Notes: generated by a model not told the origin, from the letters alone. 64,000 nt of DNA from Agarophyton chilense (GCA_030374765.1 JARGXX010000092.1:2144001-2208000), one strand, 5' to 3'. Shown: positions 45,138-57,696, counted from the stretch's first letter. Numbers and translations: made by a program.

Positions 45138-46704
45138 GATCAGCTTTGTCGTCACACAAATACACCCTGCCACGTACAAGCGACGCCGTTGATCGAAGCA
45201 GTTTATTCACTGCTGCCATGCAGCGCTCCTTGCAGAAAACAAGACCTCACGGCAAGGGTCGGATTGTGCAGATTTGCGTCCGCCCAGATCCCAGAAACCT
45301 GCCTTTGGGTCAGTACTGAGCCAGATGAAAAAGCCTTGACTCTCTTTCATGTGCTCGACCGGGGAGAGTTTTTGGGTGCTTTTTTTGGTATGCCTGATTA
45401 CTCTACGAGGAGGAGGAGGGAGAGGGAGGGAGGGCATACTATCGAATACCGCAAACCGGCAATACCACACTCCCAGACAACTTGGCAAGATTATTACTCA
45501 TACGTGTAATATCTGTACCTACGAAGAGTTTGAGCCCGTTCTCCTGGCGCCGGTGAACGACAGTAGGCACCAAAAAAATGTCTTCCCTTGCACACATCAT
45601 CGCGAGACACCACAATGAATATGGCTACTCGTATGAGGCCAGAATTACAACATCAATAATTTTTGAAAACATTGTCAATTTCTTTAAATTGTAGTGCCTC
45701 GACGTCTTTATCGCTCTCTTTTGTCTGGCCTTAGCCTCGAAAAGCACGAATAATCATCCAAAACCTGTAAAAATGTCATATTTACTGCATTCTTTCATAA
45801 TTTATCAAATATATCGTTAATCATAAATACACGACGTTTAATGTAAAACAGACAAGAAACCCGCGCACGACTTTTCAATTCAGAATGCAATTGAACTTTT
45901 TCTTTTGCACACAACGTTAGATAAAACTCTTAAGCGAAAGTAATACTATAGTTAACATTATTGTCACAAACAAATGCAGATACACGTTTCCAACGATAAA
46001 CCTCGATTTATCTGTTCTGGAGAGTACGGAAACTCTCCAAAATTGTCAGGTAAAACCTGGAGGTCATGTCACTGACCAGGAAAATTTTTAAGAAACCGTC
46101 GAATGAAACATGGAGACCAATAATGCTGGTATTACTAATGAAGTTTCAAGCAATACGAAGCAGCATAGTGTCATGGCTGGAAATGAAATTCACAAAATGA
46201 AAATGTCAAGGCTTTTGACCTTGTAAAATTATGTCACAAAAGACAGCTTAATCGACGTTTATTCTACGAAATAAACAAAAGACAATTTAACAATGACTCT
46301 AAATTGTCCAGTGCAAATATATCAATGAAACATCACAATACCTGTTGCAGATGATATATCTGTAATGCATGCGCCTTACGGACTCTTTCAATATGATTTA
46401 TTTATTTGAATACTTGCTGTAACTGGTTAAAAAAAAATCTATCTTTCAACTCTGTTCTGAAAGCAAAAAGCTTAAAAATAATAACGTTGTAAAAATCCTG
46501 AAGCCTTCAGTTTTATGGCGTTGATTATCCGCTTTTAATTTTCGAATAGAAGACCAATTTGATCTGAAAACACTTTTGCAAAATAAAGTGAGCCTCAGAA
46601 GCTTGGAAACGTCATGGCACGCCCTCATTTTTAACACATTAGGTAATTTATTGTTTTTTGTGGCTCTAAAAACGATCAAAACTCAAAATATGCCAGGTTT
46701 TCAT
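45138..46704. other. AT-rich stretch without a supported gene
   Basis: Strongly AT-rich from about 45630. No ORF with a domain. The last part leads into the piggyBac-like fragment, so some of it may be eroded transposon. Confidence 0.5.
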
Positions 46705-46718
46705 GTGTTTCAGACTTT

Positions 46719-46977
46719 TTGGAAGCTTTAAATGACCATGGAAAAGCTTTCGTAAATGAGTTGCACACTTTGTGTGTGGATGAAAGTATTTCACGTCGAT
46801 ATGAACTCGGGGGAAACTGGAATGATATTAGAATTCCACACTACACTTTTCTTGATATGAAACATGTAAGTGGTTGGATATCATACACATGTTGTGGAAG
46901 GAGTGAAATTATTCTCAAAATAGAAATCACAATGGACGGTACGCAACCGGATTTAGAGCCTTTTATATTGGGACATG
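46719..46977 (+). pseudogene. piggyBac-like transposase fragment, cut by Gypsy-3
   Basis: About 85 codons of a DDE_Tnp_1_7-type transposase: CVDESISRRYELGGNW, then PHYTFLDMKH and CCGRSEIILKIEI. This fits the conserved DES-x-W-GGxW and CGxSG blocks of piggyBac-like proteins. The reading frame runs into the Gypsy-3 LTR at 46978. I did not find the rest of the protein on the far side, so only this fragment remains. Confidence 0.65.
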
Positions 46978-47445
46978 TGTCTTATAGTGGCGGAAGGGCT
47001 GACCTCTGAGGTTGTCAATATACTACACTGACCTTGTAGGTGATGGATGCGAGGGATCATCGGCCATGCAGCTCCGGGCGAGCTACCATCTAGGTGTTGT
47101 CAGCCACGTGTAGTGTTGACATGTACCTTCTGGTTGAGTAATCGTTAGTACTTGTAATTGTAAATATATAAAAAATTTTAGTACAGTAGTGGAGTGGCCA
47201 CCCGGCACATCGTTTCTTAACTACCACACAGGCTTTCCCGCGCATCGACGCCTACCATCGTTCACCTACACGGTATAGGCTAGTTGCCCCGCCGTTTGCT
47301 CCTGCGGGTTTTCACGGGGCCCTGTTACCATCGAAGTTTATTACGTCTACCTTCTAAGGTTAAGCGTCAACACGCTCCCTACGGTTGAACGTCACCACGC
47401 TCCCGAGACAAGACAGTAGCATACCCCAGAGGTGATTGTACGACA
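46978..47445 (+). repeat. Gypsy-3 5' LTR
   Basis: 468 bp. It lacks a 164-base block present in the 3' copy after CCACCCGGCAC. Confidence 0.92.
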
Positions 47446-47450
47446 TTTTT

Positions 47451-47468
47451 TGGTCTCCCGACTTAGAA
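47451..47468 (+). promoter_or_regulatory. Primer-binding-site candidate of Gypsy-3
   Basis: TGGTCTCCCGACTTAGAA, five bases after the 5' LTR, identical to the Gypsy-1 motif. Confidence 0.6.
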
Positions 47469-47757
47469 AGTATTTTTAGGTTTCGTCGTACCTTCACGGT
47501 TCACACGAGATTCCGAGAAGGAGTGGATGCTCGTACACCTATTTGGTTCCAGGAAATCCCGCAAAGCAATACAGGATACCACTATTGGTCACAAATGGAA
47601 CGACCTAAAAGGAATGTGCGTGGTGCGAACGCCCCGCCAAGCCATAAAGGTCTTAAAGAAGTTTCATCGGCTCAACCGATTCTGGGTTTCCGCGGGATTC
47701 GCAGAATCCCGACCTACACAGGTGAACATCGCAAAGCGCATACCATAAGGGTTCCAA

Positions 47758-49446
47758 ATGGGTCATTCCACCCATTCCAAACACTTACCTACTGATAGTG
47801 AGTACCTGCAAGGTCCAAGGCTGAGTCAAGAGGTCCCGCGGAAGGTAGATCCTCAAGACATTTATCTGCCACCAATTACAGGTTTCGTTCAAAAGGATAC
47901 CCATGGAGGTGGTCCCAAGGACGATTCATCTGACTCGTTGGATGAACGACGAAGAAACCGAAAAGGGAAGAAGTGGAGGACGAAGAGAGGAAAGAATCGA
48001 GAGGATGATTCAGACCTCGACTCGTCAGACTCCAGTTCCGATACGAGTTCATCGTCGGATGATTACTGTAAAGGTAAGAAGAAGAAGGAACCGAACAGGT
48101 CGACGAAGAAGTCGTCGAAAAAGAACCGAAAGTGTAAAAAGCGATAGAATGAGTCGCCCGACTTTGAGGCGGACACCGAAATGGACCTGGAGGTGCACCA
48201 ATCGTTGAACGATATGTTCACCAAAGCGGTTGATTACAGGACTTATCGGTTGATCAACAAGTCCTCTGAATACACCCAAGAGGTTGCTGAGAAGATTACT
48301 AAGCACCACAAGAAGCTCAGCTTCTTAATGGGTGACACAACCTTCACAGGTACGGATCCTATTGCGGTGATTGAGTTTCTACAGAAGTTCAAGCTTGCAT
48401 GTGACCAAAATGGGTTTTCGGAGGGCGCTGCTATGTGGCTATTCCAGTTTTACCTGAAAGGACAAGCGTATTACTTGCTGCAGGGTAGACTCCGCGGCAA
48501 TACCTTAGCTATGGATGAGGATGGCATAGAGATGTTGGAGTCATACCCAGAGGTGGTCAATTTCTTTTTGGAAACATACGACACCGATGAGGTTATCCAA
48601 AAGGCTTATTCGGAAGTCCTCGCCTACCATCAAAGGTCTTGGCAAACCGAATCGGAGTTTTCGCTCGAGTTGTGAAATCTGGCAACCCGTTGTGGTATTG
48701 TGTTCACTACCTCTAAGATAAAGAAGCTATTTGCCGACAATGTCGACAAAGCGATCCGTTCCCAGGTACGCAACTACCTGGCCACTAACCGAAAGGTAGA
48801 CTACAATGGGCTGGATCGATACTCCCAGGACCTTGGGGATACCCTTCGGCTGGAAAAGAGACCAGCCGTGCCTCCAGCCTCGAAGGATAAATCGAAAAGG
48901 TCAGTTTTGTAAATTGGAGACACCACAACCTCAGAGGGTATCTCGCACATCGAAGTACCCATAGGGACCGCTATCCACTTGGTAGCGACCAAGGGGCGGT
49001 TCTCGAAACCGTCGACGGTAGGAAATTGGTCATCAACGCGTCCACCACACTCGGTACAATCGCAGCCAAGTGCGATGAGCTCGCAGAGGATGCAGGGAGC
49101 GAGCTCCCATAACTCGCCACCCACATCCAACGCCACTGCTCCTACCAACCAGGTTTCGAGGCCCCCCTCAATGGTAACGCGAGACCCCCAAACTGGAGGC
49201 CTCGTTTGCTGGTTCTGTCTCGCGACAGACCATTTGGCAAACAATTGCGCTAACTTACCTCCAGGGATGAGAGACCGGTTGCTTCAGGCTCGCATGCAGA
49301 ATCACCAACGCCTCTATGGGTCTTCAACGCAAGCACCAAATAGGTTACAACCCCGTACACCGGTACAGGTCAATACCATCGAGGAAACACCAGACTTGGA
49401 CTCAACCCCTCCCGTACAGGAGGAAAACACCGAGCGGTTGGCGTAA
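47758..49446 (+). pseudogene. Gypsy-3 gag, broken
   Basis: One frame throughout, interrupted by TAG 48145-48147, TGA 48673-48675 and TAA 48910-48912. It has a Ser/Asp- and Lys-rich acidic/basic region, a gag core with VIEFLQKFKLACDQNG and YPEVVNFFLETYDT, and an intact CCHC knuckle, CWFCLATDHLANNC, near 49210. ATG 47758 is the first in frame. The stop TAA at 49444-49446 overlaps the pol ATG (TAATG), and pol is in the -1 frame. Confidence 0.85.
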
Positions 49447-52400
49447 TGGCCGAACACAACCTGCAATCGGAAAGCCAATCGATACCCAGAACCTTGAAGG
49501 TGGAAGAGAACACGTCACAACCAGTTTTGGTTTGTCATATGAAGTACAACAACTATAAAGTACGGGCTTCAATGTGTTTTTCCGATCGTCTTGCGATTCC
49601 GGTCACCTACGTGTTGGATACGGGGGCCGGCCCAAACGTGCTGAACTCCCGCGTCATACCTGAGGCGGTACTTCGGAACTGGAGCCGACCTCCCGACAAC
49701 AACCCGCTGGTAGATGCAATTGAGCGCCCAGTAAACCTTCGAGGTATGATCGCCACTGTGGTGCAGCTCGGACACCTCCAGGTAAGACTGCAATTCTTTG
49801 TTGTCGACCGTTTACCAACAGACTGCCTACTAGGTACCAACTTCATTGGCAGACATGTCAAAGCAATCCTTCCTGGTTCCCGTACCGTCGCCCTACGTCA
49901 CGGGGGGACGAATTGCCATTTTAGGTAATACGGAAACAACACGGGGAGGGTTCGCCAAACCGAAGAAGATGATATCCACCGAAACGGTCTCCAACAAAGT
50001 GCGCATTACCAAACAGGTTGTTATCCCGCCAATGCACCAAATATTTGTATCGGTGTCGTGTGCGACCCCTTGGCTCGTCATACTACAAAACCACCGGAGG
50101 TTAGCACATCGACAACTCTCCTTGATGGCCAACGGAATTGTCGACAATATCCCAAATCAACCCTTTAAGGTGTGTCTCAGCAACCTCAGCAGTCATGACG
50201 TGAAGTTGCCGAAAAATCCCAATGTTTGCATAGCACAACCGGCACCACAAGGGGTCTTCACCGTAGCTCACACTGATCTCGGCGGGGTCGCCTTCGATAA
50301 GGAATGGGGGTGCGCAAATGCGTCCACAACCACAAAGGTATCGATAAATACCAACTTGGAAGCGAAAGAAACCGATAAGACATCGGTAGACAGTGAAGAG
50401 AAACCGGACCCTGAGAGACAATGGCAAGATACAGTCCAGATCGGTGAAGAAAACGGCCAACTGCGGGGCCTTATTATCGACCTTCTGGAGGAGTTCCAAA
50501 CCATGTGGTCAGGCCATGCGGGCCAAATTAAGGCCACACAGCATCGCATCGAGCTCCTCCCTGACTCAAAGCCGATTTATCAGCAACCATACCGAGAAGG
50601 TCCGAAGGCGAGAGAGATAGAACTCAAAGAAGGGGAGCGAATGCTCCGAGAAGGGATAATTGAACCAGCCGACTCAGATTGGGCTAGTCCCGTGGTTCTG
50701 GTTCAAAAGAAAGGGGATAACCCTATGAGGTTTGTTGTGGACTACAGGAGGCTCAATAGCGTGACCATCAGGAAATCGTACCAGATACCTAGAATGGATG
50801 AGTGCATCGACTCCTTGGGAGATGCGCAGATATTTACCACGTTGGATGCCAATTGTGGTTATTGGCAGGTACCTGTAGGTGAAGAAGATCGAGACAAAAA
50901 GACCTTCACGTGCCATGCAGGTTTGTTTCGCTTTACGCGGATGCCATTCGGGTTGCGCAATGCTCCAGCCACCTTTCAAAGGCCGCTGGACATCATCCTT
51001 TCGAAGGTTAAGTAAACAACCGACTTGGTATACATCGATGACGTAATCATCAATTCCAGATCGGTAAAAGACCATTTTGCACACGTACGCACCGTACAAA
51101 CCCTCCTAGCTGAAGCGGGGGTGACGCTGAAGCTACGCAAATGCGTCTTCTTTACCAGAACGGTTGAATACCTGGGCCACATCATAGGCTCGGGTACCCT
51201 AGAGGTTGCGCCGAGCAACATTAGAGCCGTACAGGAGGTCAAGTTGCCACGATCCCAGACAGAGGTACGATCCTTTATTGGTTTATGTAACGTCTATCGT
51301 CGCTTGGTGAAGGGATTCGCGAAAATAGCTGCTCCCCTCAACAAGAAGCTCCGGAAACGTGAACCTGAACGGTTTGAGAATCTATCGAACGACGAAATGG
51401 ATACCTTTGAGGAATTGAAACGAGCGCTGTTGTCGCCGCCAATCTTAGCGTTACCGAAAACAGGTCTACCGTACACGCTGGGTACAGATGCACCCCATGC
51501 CCAGATTGGTTGTTGTCTCATGTAGGAGCAGCACAACGGAGACAACTTACCTAAATGGTACTGGAGCCGCGCTATGAATGAGGCGGAGCAGAACTACACG
51601 GTACCCGAGAAGGAATGTAAAGCAGTAGTGTGGAGCATGTTGATGCTCCGTTCATACCTTTATGGTGAGCGCTTTACGTTGCGCACGGACCACGACGCCT
51701 TAAGGTGGATTCTCTGACTCGCAGATGCGTCTGGTAGACTTGCCCGTTGGAGGTTGAGACTGTCGGAGTTTGAATACGACGTAGAGTACCGTCCAGGTAT
51801 AAAGCACAACATAGCTGATGCTATGTCACGCTTAAACACCTCAGCGTTAGAGACAGAACCTGTGGACGATGATATCCCTTGCTTTTTGGTGTCATCAAAC
51901 CAAAAAGGTACCGGGAACACCTGCAAGGATGTTGGGACTTACATGGAGAAGATGCTTTGCGGAACACCGAAATGGTAGCGCAGATACTAACCATAGAGGA
52001 AACGGAGGTCATTCCCGTAACCCGAGAGGAATTTCTACGAGAACAGGCCCAGGATACGTAGTGCAGAACCCTGGTTGACCCAATTGGTTTCAAAGGATCA
52101 CAGTTCGATGTGGACCACAATGGGTACATCGTGAGAAGGTCAACCTTGGATGGTAGCCTTCAAAAGGTGGTTCCGAAGGCACTGCGCGCGAGAGCCTTGT
52201 ATCTCGCGCACTACCCGCGACTATCGGGACACCCCGGGGCCACCAGGATGTATAACACCTTGAGGAAACGGTTCTATTGGCGTCATATGGCCCATGATGT
52301 CTATACCTTTGTAGGTCCATGCGAATCCTGTGTTCGTACCCGCAATGGTATTCCAAAGCATCGATAGTACCTCAAGCTGTTTGCAGCAGCAAGTTCGCTG

Positions 52401-53736
52401 GAGTTTGTTGCGATAGACCTTCTATGACCATTTCCCAAGACCAAGAACGGGTATCAGCACATTCTAGTGATCACCGACAGGTTCTCGAAGCTCACGAGAG
52501 CGGTACCCTTAAAGGAGACGAAGTCAACCACGCTGGCGATCGCGTTCTTCAATAATTGGGTCTACCCGTATGGCGCACCACTGTATCTACTTACCGATAA
52601 TGGTTCAAACTTGGCATCGAAGTTCTTCGAAGCAGTCTGTAACCTCTTGGGTATCATGCACTATTTCACCACTGCCTACCACCCGCAGACGAACGGACAG
52701 GTCGAGCGCTTTAACCACACATTGGTATCAAGGCTACGACACTATATGGAAGAGCACCAAACTGGGTAGGATGAGCTGGTGCAACCGCTCACCTACTCCT
52801 ATAACCTTCAGGTACACGGGTCAACGCAGACCACTCCCTTTGATTTGATTCTTTCGCGACACCCTCCAGGTATTGTAGTGCAGGGAGATCATACCACCAG
52901 CACTGCAGCTGGCGCACTGACCTCTGACTAGGTCAAGCGAAGTACCCTTGTGAGGTTGAGGAGGTCTCTCAACCATGGAGAGAGCCGCCTCACTGTAGAC
53001 CAGAAGCGGTACAAGGCCGACTACGACCGTAGGGTAACCAAAGTGGTCTCCGTATCTTCGGGACAATACGTGTACATAGACAACCCACCTACAGTTAAAA
53101 GAACACGACCGGGTGATGAAGCAGACGATGAAGCTATTGACAGAGATGTCAATTCGAAGCTTCTACCCAAATAAGTGGGACCTTATAAGGTATTAAAGGC
53201 ATCAGACCACACCGTTACAGTTGACCAAAGAGGGAATACCGAATACGATATCAATTGACCGTATTAAGGTAGCACCTGAAATGGTTCAACATCGCATTGA
53301 GGTAGGCACCTCAGCCCGAGAGCCCAGAGCGGTAGCTCTGCGCACTCGATCCTCGGAGGACCCCACCCCAATTGAGGTAAATGATGAACTACAACGGAAT
53401 GATCCGGGGGACAACCCTCTAACAGGGACGGAAATGGAACTTCACACGGTAATAGCGGGAGCTCCCGACCCGGCTCCCACACACCAAGCTCCAAACTCGG
53501 AACACATGAACCCTCGAGGTAGCGCTCCCCCGAAAGATCAGGACCAAACCTCAGAGGTATTTCCCGTTGACCGTCTGGTGGGCCACACGCGAAGCTACAA
53601 TGGTCTGAAGTACACCGTCAGGTGGTACGGCTGGGGCCCAGAAGGGGACACCCTCGAACCCCCAGCCGCAATACCTCCACACTTCCGTATCAGGTATTGG
53701 CGCCGTCGCAAGGAGCCAATGCCTGCAGACGGCTAA
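49446..53736 (+). pseudogene. Gypsy-3 pol with chromodomain, broken
   Basis: Protease LDTGAGPNVL (near 49620), RT with LVYIDDVI (near 51030), RNase H (GTDAPHAQ, PEKECKAVVW, RTDHDALRW, NIADAMSRL), integrase with HHCC finger (HYPRLSGH, CESC) and DDE in FVAIDLL, LTDNGSNLA and NGQVERFN, and a chromodomain at the C-terminus (VRWYGWGPEGD). Breaks are frameshifts near 49900, 51930 and 53250, and in-frame stops at 51013, 51523, 51716, 52059, 52365, 52424, 52767, 52929 and 53172 (approximate first bases). It is clearly dead. Confidence 0.88.
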
Positions 53737-53896
53737 CCTTAGACCTTCGTGGTACTCAGGCCTAAGGAAGGGGGAGAAAAGAAGTCGTTTTCCGCAGGAG
53801 GTGGACGCATAAGCGTGTCAGATTACCTACAAGGGAGGACACGAAAGAACAACCAAATGTAGCAGTAGAGGAGACAAGAAGAGACAACAATTTACT

Positions 53897-56363
53897 TTAA
53901 GAAGAACCTGTCGGTTTAGGAGCAGTGGGATCAGGAGGACCTGTGTTATTGCCTACCCATGGAGGAAAACTTGCAGAAATGATAGGAGCCATCGACCTAG
54001 GAGGTAGCGAAGGAGCGGTAGCCCCGCCAATGGGGAGAGGAGTCGAAACCAAAAGAGGATTAACGAAAGGAACCGCCGGAGCGGGTTGCAAAACCGCAGG
54101 GTTCAAGTTAGCACCTAGAAGAGGATCCGTCAAAGGATCAGATGGCGCAGCAGCAGAGACGCTTGCCAGATTGGCAATCTGATGGGTGGCCAGTTGGTAC
54201 ATGTCCAACTGGAACTGATTCCGGAACTCACCAAGTTGGTTCAGCGCCTTCATGTACTGCGCATGGCGCGGCAGCAAACCTTCAAGGAGCGTTAATGCAG
54301 CAACCACGGAGGTAGGCCCAGCCCTCTGAAAGTTGGTGACGCAAGCCTGGCAAATTAGAGGCAGCAAACCGACCACGGCCGGAGAATCCATCATAGGTTG
54401 AGGCGGAGGACGAGCAATACCCGCCAAAAGAGGTCGAACCAAACCAGCAACCCGCGAGGAGCTCGGTTGAGTAGGAGTCACACCCTTAGGGATAGGAGAC
54501 TTACGACCATGAGGTACCGGCTCTGACGGAAAGGGACCAGCATAAGGACCAACTGGTGTCTTTACAGTACCGTGATAAGGTTCGGGGCTCGAGGAAGCTC
54601 CATAAAGAGGAGGCTCCGCGGGATAATATTGGGTGTGGCGAGGCACAATCTCCCAAGTTGCGGGATCGCAAGCCTCCCAACCTTGATGGGAATCCCAATG
54701 GTAATTCTTGTTCTGCTCGAGATACGAGTCCAAATCTTTCAAGGTATAACCGGTCCCCTCCACGATGTTCTCGTAACCAAATCGGGAAATATCCTGGGCA
54801 ACCCTCGGAGGTATGAAGAAGATGCGACGTACAGGTTGAACACCATCTCGGTATATGTCAGAGTCGGGATTGCGACAATCCCAATCGATACCGTAACGGG
54901 CGGCCTCCAAAGCCAGGATGGCAACCAACACGCTCCACTCCAAGAGGGCAATCGACCAAATGAGGTAATACCGCTATAGGTTCCGGGAAATTTGACTCCT
55001 GAAGTACGCCGAAACCGGCGGAGTGAGCACGCTCAGCGATAACGGAACGCCATAGGACTCCCACCACTCTGGTTGAAGCACGTACCAATCGCGTCCGCCC
55101 TTCGTAGGATGTGAGAAGGTCTCGACGTTATGAAACATATGCATAACGCGAGTGTAAGAGTTGCGAGTGCGAACGCGACTCTCCGTCGCTGCATTCTCGC
55201 CCCACCTACTACGGTCAGCCCAATTGATAAAGGTGCAAGGCCGATTCAGGGAAACCAAGTCAGGTGAAACCGGAAGGTAAGCCTCCGGAATAGACGGGTA
55301 CTGGCACACTTGCACCACCAATCGACGGTAATAATCCAGCTCCGGTTAGATGCGCACATACGGCAAGTCGCTCGGATATATCGGCGGGATGAAATACCTC
55401 AAAGGTGTATGACGCTGCCGATTCTGGTAACATTCCAGTTGACCCTGACGAGTTTGAGACTCTTTGGTCCCGTTTCTTCAAAAGCAAGGGAACGGAGGGA
55501 AGGCGCTCGCAGTCCCAACGGGACAAACCCAAGTAGGTATCCAATTGTGGTCTGGTAAGAGCTGCCGGCAATGACGAATTGCCCACCGCCACAGGCCAAT
55601 CGTGCTTGAAAATGTCATTGTTTGTCACCTGGTCGAAGGTAATACCAAAAGGTCCATACTGACTCGTCGTCCGGTTCGCCGCACCGAACGCGAGATTGTG
55701 AGCCCAATTGGTTTGTGTTGTCGGAGAAAGTCCACCACTGCGTTGGTATGGGTCAGCCGGAGTCCCAGGGGAGAACTGAGTCGAAGGGACAGGCATGCTG
55801 CAAACCCCAATGTTGGTAGGCGTTCGCGAAGTCGAGCGAGTCACCTTCTTGGTAATACCACCGCGTCCACGGCCACGCGATGGGCCGCTACCTGACATGG
55901 TTTGGAAGGCCGTAGGTAGACCCAACGAACTAGGTGATGACTCCACCTCCACCGCCGCGGTGAACAACAGCGGGTATCCATCCTTCTGAAGTGGCGCCTC
56001 CTCGGTCTGTTTTGAGGAAACGACCAACGTATCCAACCTTTCCGGCGGTACCGACATTGACCTTTCAGGTGCAACAGTTGCCAGCGTACGGTCGTCAGTG
56101 GTTCCAGACCTTTGAGGTATCGTGGAACAGGACCAATCCGAACTTAAAGGCATAACTGCAGGGGTATCAATACCCTCGGAATCGCCGACTTCTTGAACCT
56201 CAATGGTGACCGGCATCTCACATCTCTCGAGCGCTGGCGCTGCTTGTGGAGACAACCCACCCCTTCGAGGTAGCGGTGACGAATCCACGATGGGGCGCGG
56301 GGTGCACCGACGTTGCACCGAAGGGGTTCGAACGCGTGCGCGGAGGCGGTGCGATCCTGTCAT
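53897..56363 (-). pseudogene. Antisense ORF of Gypsy-3, about 820 codons, broken
   Basis: Starts at ATG 56363 near the 3' LTR and converges on pol. The N-terminal part is Ser/Pro/Thr-rich; the middle is Trp/Tyr/Arg-rich; the C-terminal half (from about 54700) is Pro/Ala-rich with a leucine-rich helical segment. Breaks are a frameshift near 55475, TAA near 55348 and TAG 54974-54976; the frame resumes after each. Weak similarity to the Gypsy-1/2 antisense proteins is visible in the middle (WWESYGVPLSLSVLTPPVSAY; then WSIALLEWSVLVAILALEAA against a WTVVYTEF...LLWDAYD block). This relationship is by eye only. No known domain recognised. Confidence 0.6.
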
Positions 56364-57055
56364 CGCCTTGAGGGTAGACCGGAATGCAAAACCGGAAAAA
56401 CGTCGCGCAATTACCGACGGGGCCGCTCAACACCAATAAGGTCTCACAACCGGAAGCGTCCACCACGGACCCAGGCCAACAACTCAATGGTTATATCGAC
56501 GCAGGCTCAGGCCCCACAGGCGCCACGGGTCAATCCTTAAAAGGTAGACGAAACCTGAAAGGTCGAGGAGCCAGGAAACCTTCAGGGAAAGCCGGACAGC
56601 ACGATTAACGTCGCGACGCCGCCATTTAAGGGCAGCGATACCTGAAGGGTTGTCGAGCCGTGGGAACGACCGGGCGGGACGGCGCGCGCAAGGATCTAGG
56701 ATAAAATTGAAGTTTGAGTAACCGGGAAGGGTGAGATCCCAACTTGGTTAGACAGAAGGCTATGAGGAAGCAGAATCGCAAGCAAGCAGGGCCACTACCG
56801 AAAAGGTGTCCACGAGCGCGCTAGTTACACTGCGTCGCCTTCATGACAGTCGCTACCTGAATGGTTCTCGCTCAATTCGTGCGCCGACGTCGTCGCGCGC
56901 CCTCCCCAACCGATACTGGCGCCGAGTTCTGAACCTCAAGGGATCGCGCGTCGCGCACGGACACCACTCCGATGCCCGCGCCGCTGTTGCCCGCTACAAC
57001 TCTATGGTTTGATGGAAGGAGACACGGGGCGTGCCTCACGGGCAGGAAGGGGGTC

Positions 57056-57687
57056 TGTCGTATAGTGGCGGAAGGGCTGACCTTTGAGGTTGTCAGTATA
57101 CTATACTGACCTTGTAGGTGATGGATGCGAGGGATCATCGGCCATGCAGCTCCGAGCGAGCTACCATCTAGGTGTTGTCAGCCGCGTGTAGTGTTGACAT
57201 GTACCTTTTGAGTAATTGTTAGTACTTGTAATTGTGAATATATAAAAAAATTTAGTACAGTAGTGGAGTGGCCACCCGGCACTGTAGCCAGTGCTGGCCA
57301 GGTCTCTGACACTAGGTCAGAGGCCGTGCCTTGCTGGCACCTCCCGGGTGATCTGGAGAGTGCAGTCCACTGCATATAGGGAACTGCACCTCCCCCATCC
57401 TAATCTGATAAAGACAGGCACCATTGGGTCACGACTATACCTTTTGGTTCATCGTTTCTTAACTACCACACAGGCTTTCCCGCGCATCGACGCCTACCAT
57501 CGTTCACCTACACGGTATAGGCTAGTTGCCCCGCCGTTTGCTCCTGCGGGTTTTCACGGGGCCCTGTTACCATCGAAGTTTATTACGTCTACCTTCTAAG
57601 GTTGAGCGTCAACACGCTCCCTACGGTTGAGCGTCACCCCGCTCCCGAGACAAGACAGTAGCATACCCCAGAGGTTATTGTACGACA
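57056..57687 (+). repeat. Gypsy-3 3' LTR
   Basis: 632 bp. It has an extra block at about 57283-57450 that contains three consecutive hairpins (CTCTGAC/GTCAGAG, GTGCC/GGCAC, GTGCAGT/ACTGCAC). Confidence 0.92.
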
Positions 57688-57696
57688 TCATGTGAC

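Larger units (their letters stand above)
46978..57687 (+). mobile_element. Gypsy-3: Ty3/gypsy chromovirus inserted in a piggyBac-like relic
   Basis: Plus-strand element: 5' LTR 46978-47445, primer-site-like motif 47451-47468, gag, pol with chromodomain, antisense ORF 53897-56363, a G-rich tract (GGCAGGAAGGGGG) and 3' LTR 57056-57687. Target duplication ACATG / TCATG, one mismatch. LTR ends pair as TGTCGTA and TACGACA. It is the most decayed of the three chromoviruses. Confidence 0.92.
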
